Source of the DNA: Gemmatimonadota bacterium
GTDB lineage: Bacteria; Gemmatimonadota; Gemmatimonadetes; Gemmatimonadales; GWC2-71-9
Length of the DNA stretch: 34,577 nt
NCBI GenBank assembly: GCA_003222235.1
Contig: QHVD01000026.1
Coordinates: forward strand, 1 to 34,577
Reading direction: 5' to 3'
Under the pieces are notes generated by a model. It did no database searches and was not told the DNA's origin. It saw only the letters and a list, made by a program, of their open reading frames with translations. How positions within the stretch are numbered: position 1 is the stretch's first letter; each line of letters starts with the position of its first letter. The position numbers were made by a program, and so were the translations under genes. This document shows, in pieces, positions 23,001-28,642 of the stretch.

Positions 23001-24425
23001 CACCCCGTCATAGTGAACGTAGGCGCCGCGCCGGCCGCGCCGCGTGGTGAAGCCCTCGGCGAGCATCTGCACGACGTCGTCGAAGTCCTTGCGCGAGAGG
23101 TCGCGGTAGGGATAGGCGCCGCGCACGAGCTCGTACAGCGCCCCTTCGTCCCACTCTTCGCATGCCACCGCCGCCACGAGCTGCTGAGCCAGGATGTCGA
23201 GCGGGCGCCCCGGGATGATCAGCCGGTCGAGCCGGCGCTCGCGCGCGGCGCGGACCAGCGCCGCGCACTCGATCAGCTCGTCACGCGACAGCGGAAAGAT
23301 CCGCCCCTTGGGTACCGCTCCGAGGTGATGTCCCGACCGGCCCACCCGCTGCAGCAGCGTGGCGATCGAGCGCGTCGAGCCGATCTGGCAGACCAGGTCC
23401 ACCGCGCCGATGTCGATCCCGAGCTCGAGCGACGCCGTGGCGACGAGCGCCTTGAGCTTTCCCTCCTTGAGCCGCTGCTCCGCCTCGAGGCGCTTATCAC
23501 GAGACAGGCTGCCGTGATGCGACGTGACGTGCTCGGCGCCGACGCGCTCGGAAAGGTGCATCGTCATGCGCTCGGCGAGCCGGCGGGTGTTCACGAACAC
23601 GAGTGTGGTGCGGTGTTCGCCGATGAGCTGGGCCAATCGGTCGTACAGCTCCTCCCACACTTCCGCCGCCATCACCGCCTCGAGCGGCGAAGAGGGGATC
23701 TCGATCGCGAGGTCGAGCTGCCGGGCGTGGCCCGAGTCGATAATGCAGGTGTCGGGTGTCGGGTGTCGGATGCCCGCCAGGAAAGCGGCGATCTCCTCGA
23801 TCGGCTTCTGGGTCGCGGACAGACCGATGCGCTGGAGCGAGCGGCCCGCCAGATGCTCCAGCCGCTCGAGAGAGAGCGCGAGGTGGCTGCCGCGCTTGTC
23901 CCGCGCCACGGCGTGGATCTCGTCCACGATCACCGTGCGCACCGTGCGGAGCATCGCACGCGCGTTTTGGGACGTGAGGATGAGATACAGCGACTCGGGA
24001 GTCGTGACGAGGATGTGCGGCGGACGCTTCGCCATCGCCTGGCGGTCGGGCTGCGGCGTATCGCCCGTGCGAACGAGCGTGCGGATCTCCACGTCAGGCA
24101 GGCACAACTGCTCCAGCGTGCCGCGGATCTCGGCGAGCGGCTCGGCGAGGTTCTTCTGAACGTCGTTCGAGAGCGCCTTGAGGGGAGAGACGTACACCAC
24201 CTGGGTCTCGTCCCCCAAGGTGCCGTCCAGCCCCTGACGAAGCAGGGAATCGATCGCGGCGAGGAACGCCGCGAACGTCTTCCCCGAGCCCGTGGGGGCC
24301 GCGATCAGCGCGTGCCGGCCGGCCTGAATGATCGGCCAGGCGCCACGCTGCGGCTCGGTCGGATCGCGGAACCGCGACTCGAACCAGCGCGCGACGACGG
24401 GATGGAAGCCGGAGAGCGTCATCAC
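20031..24425 (-). CDS. lhr: Lhr-type ATP-dependent DNA helicase, long form
   Basis: A 1464-residue superfamily 2 helicase of the 'large helicase-related' family, which unwinds DNA and RNA:DNA hybrids with 3'-5' polarity and is linked to DNA repair. Motifs are the Q-motif region EPQRGAWPIIQAGRHALIAAPTGSGKT (Walker A about residues 43-50), SPLKALSNDV, TTPESLYLIL, VDEIHAVARDKRGSHLALSLERL, GLSATQKP, LVFVNTRRLAERM, SHHGSLSRDKR, ATASLELGIDIG and QRVGRSGH. The long C-terminal Lhr region follows. Three repeat insertions are carried in frame: GGTGTCG units (about residues 219-226), AATGCGG units (about 903-914, AECGVRNAEW) and a poly-Gly run (about 1143-1152). All lie between conserved blocks. Confidence 0.93.
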   Translation of the reverse strand: MMTLSGFHPVVARWFESRFRDPTEPQRGAWPIIQAGRHALIAAPTGSGKTFAAFLAAIDSLLRQGLDGTLGDETQVVYVSPLKALSNDVQKNLAEPLAEIRGTLEQLCLPDVEIRTLVRTGDTPQPDRQAMAKRPPHILVTTPESLYLILTSQNARAMLRTVRTVIVDEIHAVARDKRGSHLALSLERLEHLAGRSLQRIGLSATQKPIEEIAAFLAGIRHPTPDTCIIDSGHARQLDLAIEIPSSPLEAVMAAEVWEELYDRLAQLIGEHRTTLVFVNTRRLAERMTMHLSERVGAEHVTSHHGSLSRDKRLEAEQRLKEGKLKALVATASLELGIDIGAVDLVCQIGSTRSIATLLQRVGRSGHHLGAVPKGRIFPLSRDELIECAALVRAARERRLDRLIIPGRPLDILAQQLVAAVACEEWDEGALYELVRGAYPYRDLSRKDFDDVVQMLAEGFTTRRGRRGAYVHYDGVNGRLRARRGARLAAITSGGAIPDIGDYRVVLEPTDTFVGTLNEDFAIESMPGDVFQLGNTSYLIRKIESGQVRVVDAQGQPPSIPFWVGEAPARTAELSEAVSRLRQDISDRLADPQSAVAWVGREIPGLPEPAARQMVEYLAASKQILGVIPTQQTIVVERFFDEAGGMQLVLHAPFGSRVNRAWGLALRKRFCRSFNFELQAAATEDAIVLSLGPQHSFPLEDVFQYLKPATVEGLLVQAMLDAPMFQSRWRWNATRALAVLRQRGGKKVPTPLQRMEAEDLVAAIFPDQLACPENLVGDREIPDHPLVKQTIEDCLLEAMDFPGLKRVLEEMEAGRFALVARDTAEPSPLSHEALNAKPYAFLDDAPLEERRTQAVITRRGLDVKTADELGKLDQAAIDRVKDEAWPDVSSADELHDALLVTGALPSAECGVRNAEWQGYFGQLVQAGRAGVLQAGAGLWLAAERLPMLAAVFPGARCEPALTPPERERARSWTREDALRELVRGRLEVVGPTTAAAVATALGVPVADVDFALGALEHEGFVLRGRFTPGTSELEWCERRLLARIHRYTLDRLRKEIEPVTAADFTRFLFQWQRVADESRAEGPEGLAAVLDLLDGCEVAAGAWETDVLPARLREYDPLWLDGLCLSGEIAWGRLAAVAPRTILNGGGGGGGGGGRKAGPVRSTPVALFRRERGDVWRSLAVSPESGELPLSHAARALLDALDRRGASFFGDLVSATGLLRTEVEKGLGELVAWGLVTSDSFAGLRALLVPSDRRRPIGGFRRHGKVAPFGVETAGRWSRVPRSTLLPEDQVAEAVARQLLRRYGVVFRRLVTRESPLPPWRDVLRAYRRLEARGEIRGGRFVAGFSGEQYALAEAVGLLRSVRRQDPSGELVAVSGADPLNLVGILTAGNPLPAVATNHVLYRDGIPIAIQEGEGRGVQLLVEASPEAEQQIRTALVQRRVAPLVRTYLGKTRPRPRPRPASLRE
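20968..20996 (-). repeat. Nonamer G-run repeat in lhr, potential G-quadruplex
   Basis: On the coding (minus) strand there are three runs of eight G separated by single bases, plus a GG, that is, three 9-base units. It codes for about ten consecutive Gly between two Lhr C-terminal segments. Both the non-template strand and the mRNA could fold into a G-quadruplex. Confidence 0.8.
21683..21716 (-). repeat. Heptamer array inside lhr (ACTCCGC/ATTCCGC on the plus strand)
   Basis: ACTCCGC, ATTCCGC, ACTCCGC, ATTCCGC, ACTC, the same family as the arrays in imuB and dnaE2. It codes for SAECGVRNAEW in Lhr. Confidence 0.85.
23748..23768 (-). repeat. GGTGTCG heptamer x3 inside lhr
   Basis: Three perfect units on the plus strand. 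It codes for RHPTPDTC between the AAFLAGI and IIDSGHARQLDL blocks of the first RecA-like lobe. It is the reverse complement of the array at 3491-3518. Confidence 0.8.
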
Positions 24426-24474
24426 ACCATTCTATGGCGAAAATTTACCGAAGGGGAGGGGCATGAACGCGGCG

Positions 24475-24500
24475 AACAGCCAGCAAACAGCATTAAACAG
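24475..24500. other. Three AACAG direct repeats, about one helical turn apart, upstream of lhr
   Basis: AACAG at 24475-24479, 24486-24490 and 24496-24500 (steps of 11 and 10 bases), in an AT-rich pocket between lhr and the divergent membrane protein gene. Same-face spacing would suit a DNA-binding protein; no known site is recognised. Confidence 0.35.
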
Positions 24501-24508
24501 TATAATAG

Positions 24509-24537
24509 TTGACTAAACATCACACACGATCTACCTT
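24509..24537 (+). promoter_or_regulatory. Predicted promoter of the membrane protein/HTH operon
   Basis: TTGACT (24509-24514), 17 bases, TACCTT (24532-24537), 33 bases before the ATG at 24570. A TATAAT at 24501-24506 lies just upstream without a good -35 partner and could serve either direction. Confidence 0.4.
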
Positions 24538-24569
24538 GCTTGCTCCTGCACAGGGGGAGCTCTTGAGCC

Positions 24570-25391
24570 ATGACGGCGCGCCCCGAGGTCGCGGCCCCGA
24601 AGCAGTCAATAACCACCTATCAGGACTTTCTCTCCGCGCTGCTCTCCGACCGAGAGCGCTTCTTTGACGAGGTGGTCGCAGGCACCGCGCTTCGCGCCAA
24701 GCTCCGATACGCCGCCGTAACGATCGTCGGACTGGCCGGGTTCTTCGGGTTGGTTGCCGGCGCCTATTCCGGACCGGCGCAGGCCCTGTCGGCCGCCATC
24801 AAGCTGCCATTCCTATTCTTCGCGACGTTCGCGGTCTGCTTCCCGGCGTTCTTTGTCGTGCAGGTTCTCGTCGGCTCCCGCCTGCGCTTGCTGCAGGTGG
24901 TCGTGCTGGTATTCGGAGCGCTGGCGCTGACGTCCGTTCTGCTCGCTGCGTTCGTGCCGATCACGCTCTTCTTCCTCATTACCGGCGCCAATTACTATTT
25001 CCAGCACCTCTTGAACATCACGATCGCGGGCGTCTCCGGACTGTTCGGCATGTACGCCCTGCACGAGGGGCTCAGCGTCGTCTGCGAACAACGCGGGGTT
25101 TACCCGAGGAAGGCGCTGACCATCATGCGGGCGTGGGCGGTACTGTTCGGATTCGTGGGAATCCAGCTGGCGTGGAGCCTTCGCCCCTTCCTCGGCGATC
25201 GCAACCAGCCGTTCCGTGTGTTCGGAAACTACCAGGGAAACTTCTACGCGGCGATCATTTACGCCGCAAAGCAGCTGGAAAAGCCTCCCGCGCCGGCCGG
25301 CAGACAAGATACGGTGCCTCGGTTTCGCGGCCTGCCGCTTGCCCCGGGCGACACCGCTCGAGACACGACCAACCGGCGTAACCGCCCATGA
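24570..25391 (+). CDS. Polytopic membrane protein of unknown function (Yip1-like layout)
   Basis: A 273-residue protein. It has a short polar N-terminus (SITTYQDFLSALLSDRERFFDEVVAG), then about six hydrophobic segments: IVGLAGFFGLVAGAY, LPFLFFATFAVCFPAFFVVQVLVG, LLQVVVLVFGALALTSVLLAAF, ITLFFLITGANYYF, NITIAGVSGLFGMYAL and AWAVLFGFVGIQLAWSL. RPFLGDRNQPFRVFGNYQGNFYAAI follows, and then a charged tail. The 'R-P-F-x-G ... P-F ... G-N-F-Y' ending occurs in small bacterial membrane proteins of unknown role. GGGGGAGCTC lies before the ATG. The stop overlaps the next ATG (ATGA), so it is coupled to the HTH gene. Confidence 0.7.
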   Translation: MTARPEVAAPKQSITTYQDFLSALLSDRERFFDEVVAGTALRAKLRYAAVTIVGLAGFFGLVAGAYSGPAQALSAAIKLPFLFFATFAVCFPAFFVVQVLVGSRLRLLQVVVLVFGALALTSVLLAAFVPITLFFLITGANYYFQHLLNITIAGVSGLFGMYALHEGLSVVCEQRGVYPRKALTIMRAWAVLFGFVGIQLAWSLRPFLGDRNQPFRVFGNYQGNFYAAIIYAAKQLEKPPAPAGRQDTVPRFRGLPLAPGDTARDTTNRRNRP

Positions 25392-25618
25392 CACGTGACG
25401 GTCACGGCTTCGAGAATGAGATCCTCACCATCGAAGAGGTCGCCGCGTACTTACGCCTCACGCCGCAGACCATCTACCGGTGGGCGCAGGAAAAGCGCAT
25501 TCCAGCGGTCAAATTGGGCAAGGAGTGGCGCTTTCGGAGGAGCATCATCGACCAATGGCTCGATGCGCAGATCCTCGCCGATGACTCGGGCTTCGGCCAC
25601 CTCAAGAGGCAGCGTTGA
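25388..25618 (+). CDS. Excisionase/MerR-type helix-turn-helix DNA-binding protein
   Basis: A 76-residue protein made almost entirely of one winged helix-turn-helix: ILTIEEVAAYLRLTPQTIYRWAQEKRIPAVKLGKEWRFRRSIIDQWL (HTH_17, 'excisionase family' or BldC-like). Despite the name, such proteins are often regulators and not phage excisionases, and no integrase or attachment site is near. The ATG overlaps the stop of the membrane protein gene by four bases, suggesting that the two form one unit. The 3' end overlaps the convergent ispH gene by 17 bases. Confidence 0.88.
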   Translation: MTRDGHGFENEILTIEEVAAYLRLTPQTIYRWAQEKRIPAVKLGKEWRFRRSIIDQWLDAQILADDSGFGHLKRQR

Positions 25619-26816
25619 GCGCGGCTTCCAGCGACACTCCTCGCGCCGCGGCGATACGCTCGAGCGTTTCCCCGATCTTGTTGTTTGGGGTCGAAGCACC
25701 TGCGGTGATGCCGATCGCCAGGGGCCCGAGCGGAAGCCAGCCGGCGCGCCGCTCCTCTGCCGTCCCGCCCACCGGGCGGAAACGGATCGTGGCGGTCTCT
25801 GGATCGATGCAGGTCGCGTCCTCGATGTGATAGGTCGGCACCTTGCCGTCGCAGATCGCCGCCAGATGGGTCGTGTTGCTCGAGTTGTACCCGCCGATCA
25901 CGACCATGAGGTCGAGCCGCTCGGCGATCAGCTTGAGCACCGCGTCCTGCCGGTCCTGCGTCGCCGAGCAAATCGTGTCGAAGCTGCGGAAGTGGTCGGC
26001 CAACGCCGTTTCCCCATAGCGTCGCACCACGCTGCTCCGCAGCTCGGCCGCGATGGCGAGCGACTCGTTCGAGAGCATGGTCGTCTGGTTCGCCACGCCG
26101 ACGCGCTCGAGGTCGTGGTCGGGGTCGAAGCCCGGTGACATTCTCTCCGAAAAGCGGTCCAGGAACTGCTCCTTGCTCCCCGCCTCCTCGATGTACCCGC
26201 ACACCGCGCGCGCCTCGACCATGTCCCGCACCACGAGGTACCGCCCGGCGGGGTACCTCGTCACCTGGCTCGCGGTGGCCTTGGTCTCCTCGTGATGGTA
26301 CTTACCGTGGATGACCGCGGTGAAACCGTCCCTCGCGTAGGACTCCACCCGCTTCCAAACGTTGAGCACCGAGCCGCACGTCGTGTCCACCAGGACCGAG
26401 CCCAGGGCTCGGAGCCGCTCGAGGTCTTTCACGGTCACGCCGAACGCCGGCAGGATCACGACATCCTTCGGCGTCAGCGCCTCGAAGTCGAACTCCCCGC
26501 CCTCGGGGCGGCGCAGAAACTCCACCCCCATGCTGCGCAGCTTGCTGTTGACGTGCGGGTTGTGGATGATCTCGCCGACCAGGAAGAGCCGTCGGTCCGG
26601 GAATTGGGCGCGGGTCTCGTAGGCGTACTCGACGGCGCGGTCCACGCCGTAGCAGAATCCGAACTCACGGGCGAGTTTGAACGTCAGGTCACCCACCGTG
26701 AGCGCGTAGCCGTGCTCGCGCATCAGGTCCACCAAGCGGCTGTGGTAGTCCGCGGTCAGGGCGCCCGTGATGCGACCTTTCAGGCCGAATCCGCGCCGGA
26801 AATACGTTTGCTCCAC
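25602..26816 (-). CDS. ispH: 4-hydroxy-3-methylbut-2-enyl diphosphate reductase IspH (long, cyanobacterial/plant-like form)
   Basis: The last enzyme of the MEP isoprenoid pathway, making IPP and DMAPP with a [4Fe-4S] cluster. The three cluster cysteines are in REFGFCYGVDRAV, DTTCGSVLNVWKRV and DTICSATQDRQ. Substrate residues include the His in VGEIIHNPHVN and HGKYHHEET, and GGYNSSNTTHL. At 404 residues it is about 90 longer than E. coli IspH and shares the N-terminal extension (FRRGFGLKG...) and GKYHHEET insertion of the cyanobacterial and plant-type enzymes. The start is GTG 26816; no Shine-Dalgarno is obvious, so the exact start is uncertain. Confidence 0.93.
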   Translation of the reverse strand: MEQTYFRRGFGLKGRITGALTADYHSRLVDLMREHGYALTVGDLTFKLAREFGFCYGVDRAVEYAYETRAQFPDRRLFLVGEIIHNPHVNSKLRSMGVEFLRRPEGGEFDFEALTPKDVVILPAFGVTVKDLERLRALGSVLVDTTCGSVLNVWKRVESYARDGFTAVIHGKYHHEETKATASQVTRYPAGRYLVVRDMVEARAVCGYIEEAGSKEQFLDRFSERMSPGFDPDHDLERVGVANQTTMLSNESLAIAAELRSSVVRRYGETALADHFRSFDTICSATQDRQDAVLKLIAERLDLMVVIGGYNSSNTTHLAAICDGKVPTYHIEDATCIDPETATIRFRPVGGTAEERRAGWLPLGPLAIGITAGASTPNNKIGETLERIAAARGVSLEAALNAAS

Positions 26817-26867
26817 GGAGGTGAATGTAACCGCACGGTGACCGCCACGCGTTGCGATGAAGCATGC

Positions 26868-27392
26868 TCAGGGCATCGCCTCGCACGAGACGGAATCCGA
26901 GCCAAGCGCGATCGCCTCGAACGACGCGACGAGCGACGACCGCCCGGTGGTCCCGACCTCGACCCCGGTGCCGTGCGCCGTGATCCTCAGCCGGCCGGCC
27001 CTGCGGCCGACCGAGACCGTACCGCTGTCCACCCAGAGGCCGTGCGCGACGTCGCCCAGCATGAAGCGCACGGCCACCACGGCCCCGCGCGCGGCTATGG
27101 TGTCGCCCCGCTCGAGCAAGGAGAAATCCCCCGCTGCCAGTGAATCGCCCGAGCGCAACCAGACGAGCACGCCGTTGCCGCCCTGGGTTCCTCGGATCAG
27201 CACTCCTCTCCCGACCCCGCCCCCCCCCGCCGCACGACGGCATCGGCCTGCGCTGGCGGGCGCATCGAAGCGGACCGTGTCTCGGGGCGGGTGGGTGACC
27301 TGCGCGCGCAGCCGCGCGGCGGGCTGCAGCGAGTTGCCGCAAGCAGTGCCCGCGACGGCGAGCGCGCACAGCGCGAGGCCGCGACCGCTCAG
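26868..27392 (-). CDS. Predicted lipoprotein of unknown function, possible CTG start
   Basis: About 174 residues. The N-terminus SGRGLALCALAVAGTACGNS is a short lipoprotein signal peptide with lipobox AGTAC, so a periplasm-facing lipid-anchored protein is expected. The rest is beta-rich with repeated short motifs (GDSLAAGDFSLLERGDTIAARG, GTVSVGRRAGRLRITAHGTG), and I do not recognise the family. No ATG, GTG or TTG precedes the signal peptide in frame, except far inside the thioesterase gene (ATG 27542). The best-placed codon is CTG 27392, which overlaps the thioesterase TGA (CTGA). A GGGGGA hexamer repeat lies directly upstream. The reading frame is well supported; the start is not. Confidence 0.6.
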   Translation of the reverse strand: MSGRGLALCALAVAGTACGNSLQPAARLRAQVTHPPRDTVRFDAPASAGRCRRAAGGGGVGRGVLIRGTQGGNGVLVWLRSGDSLAAGDFSLLERGDTIAARGAVVAVRFMLGDVAHGLWVDSGTVSVGRRAGRLRITAHGTGVEVGTTGRSSLVASFEAIALGSDSVSCEAMP

Positions 27393-27868
27393 GGGGAGGG
27401 GGAGGGGGAGGGGGAATCCGCGCCGAGCAACGCGCGCGCCGCTGCTGGCGGCAGGGTGTGGGGAGCGAGCGCGTCGATCAGGTCGGCGGGCAGGGGTCGA
27501 GACTTGAGGTGCTTGCGATCCACGCACACGAGCACCATCCACCCCGCGGCCACGAGCCCGGACCCGGGCGCCCGCAGCACGTCGAAGTTCAGGGTCATCG
27601 ACTTCGTGCCGACCCGGCCAACGTATGCGGCGACCGTCAACCGGTCGTCCAGCCGCGCGGGCGCGTAGAACTCGCTATGGACCGCTTTCCGGGGCAGGAA
27701 GATGTCGTAGCGATCGAAGACCCGCGTGTAGGCGAGGCCGCACGAGCGGAACAGCTCGGTCTCGGCGATCTCGAAGAACCGCACGTACGACCCGTAAAAA
27801 ATGATGCCCGCGAAGTCTACGTCGGACCACCGGACGTACTCTTCGATGATATACGGCGTGGCGGGCAT
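27389..27868 (-). CDS. Acyl-CoA thioesterase, 4-hydroxybenzoyl-CoA thioesterase/YbgC family
   Basis: A 159-residue hot-dog-fold thioesterase. The signature VRWSDVDFAGIIFYGSYVRFFEIAETEL corresponds to the catalytic Asp strand and main helix of the YbgC/4HBT family. FLPRKAVHSEFYAPARLDDRLTVAAYVGRVGTKSMTLNFDV follows, as expected. The family hydrolyses acyl-CoA or acyl-ACP thioesters; the substrate is not determined. The last residues (SPSPSPSP) are coded by a hexamer repeat and are probably an added tail. The reading frame continues open upstream into the broken PAS-Fis gene, so a fused product is possible. ATG 27868 is the natural start. Confidence 0.88.
   Translation of the reverse strand: MPATPYIIEEYVRWSDVDFAGIIFYGSYVRFFEIAETELFRSCGLAYTRVFDRYDIFLPRKAVHSEFYAPARLDDRLTVAAYVGRVGTKSMTLNFDVLRAPGSGLVAAGWMVLVCVDRKHLKSRPLPADLIDALAPHTLPPAAARALLGADSPSPSPSP
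27391..27414 (-). repeat. Hexamer AGGGGG x4 at the thioesterase/lipoprotein junction
   Basis: Four perfect AGGGGG units on the plus strand. They code for Ser-Pro repeats at the thioesterase C-terminus and sit where the ribosome-binding site of the lipoprotein would be. Because the unit is six bases, copy-number change would not shift either frame. Confidence 0.8.
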
Positions 27869-27944
27869 CGCGTCCCGACCGGTGGAGCCCGAGCGGGAAG
27901 CTAGGGTAGGTAAAACGCCGACGCCAGGATCGGCGGGTCGGCGG

Positions 27945-28438
27945 TCAGGCGCGCGCGGCGGAGCTAGCGCCTCCGTGCCCGTTGTGGCGCAGGCCGTAGG
28001 CGCGCAACCGGCGCCACAGCGTCGTGCGACTGATGCCGAGGCGCCGCGCGGTCTCGGCGAGCGCCGCGCCGTCTCGGCGAGCCTCCCGCCGGTAACCTCA
28101 AGAGTGTCGACGATCGCCTGCCGCTCTCGCTCGGCCAACGTCTTCGCGTGGTCCCCGTCTGCCAGGAAGATGGCCTCACCCAGGTCGGTGGGGCCGTGCT
28201 TCAGCGCGCGGACCCGGCCGCCGAGCGCCACCAGGCGCTCCCGGAGCGCCGGGCCGCGCACGAAGGCAGGGTCGCCGAGACTGTCGATCAGCCTGCGGGC
28301 GCGGTGGTTCGCGTACAGCATCCGGCCATGGGTGTCGAACACTACGACTCCTTCGCTGAACGACTCCATCACGGCTTGGCCGATGGGGGCGAAGGTGGGC
28401 GGTGACGGGAGCATTGGGCCCTTCTCTCGCGTTGCCAT
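27945..28438 (-). pseudogene. PAS domain/Fis-type HTH regulator broken by a 20-base tandem duplication
   Basis: From ATG 28438 the protein reads AVMESFSEGVVVFDTHGRMLYANHRARRLI, a PAS domain. A linker and LAERERQAIVDTLEVTGGRLAETARR, the beginning of a Fis-type helix-turn-helix, follow. A 20-base direct duplication (28042-28061 and 28062-28081) then shifts the frame. In the shifted frame the HTH continues perfectly: LAETARRLGISRTTLWRRLRAYGLRHNGHGG, with TGA at 27945-27947. One copy removed would restore a normal regulator of about 157 residues. As it stands, the unshifted frame loses the recognition helix and runs open into the thioesterase gene. Confidence 0.8.
28042..28081 (-). repeat. Perfectly abutting 20-base duplication (19/20 identical)
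   Basis: CGCCGCGCGGTCTCGGCGAG followed directly by CGCCGCGCCGTCTCGGCGAG on the plus strand. The unit codes for L-A-E-T-A-R-R in the Fis-type HTH. The single mismatch means the duplication is not brand new, or it copied a variant. Confidence 0.9.
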
Positions 28439-28642
28439 ACGTGATTGGATACTCGGAATGGGGGTCAGAGTTTCAGGCAGCGCCGCCATAAGGAGGACCC
28501 TCAGAGTGGTGCGACGTCACAACTCGGGTGCGCCCTGAACGACCACTCTCCCCCTCCCTAAGTTAAGCCCGGCTCGCGTAGTGTGAGCGCCACAGGGGTG
28601 CGCGCCAGGGCGAGCGCCGTCTCCCAGGGCGCCGCGTCAGGG

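Noticed and set aside
22344..24512. Long plus-strand open frame (722 codons) opposite lhr
   Set aside because: Composition typical of antisense frames at high GC; lhr motifs are complete on the other strand.
25388..25618. Excisionase of an integrated element
   Set aside because: No integrase, attachment repeats or phage genes nearby; the protein is a general HTH_17 type coupled to a membrane protein gene.
28503..28549. Inverted repeat AGAGTGGT/ACCACTCT with a 31-base loop in the gap between the DEAH helicase and the PAS-Fis gene, considered as a terminator
   Set aside because: The loop is long, there is no T run, and eight bases can match by chance; the rest of the 204-base gap shows nothing clear.
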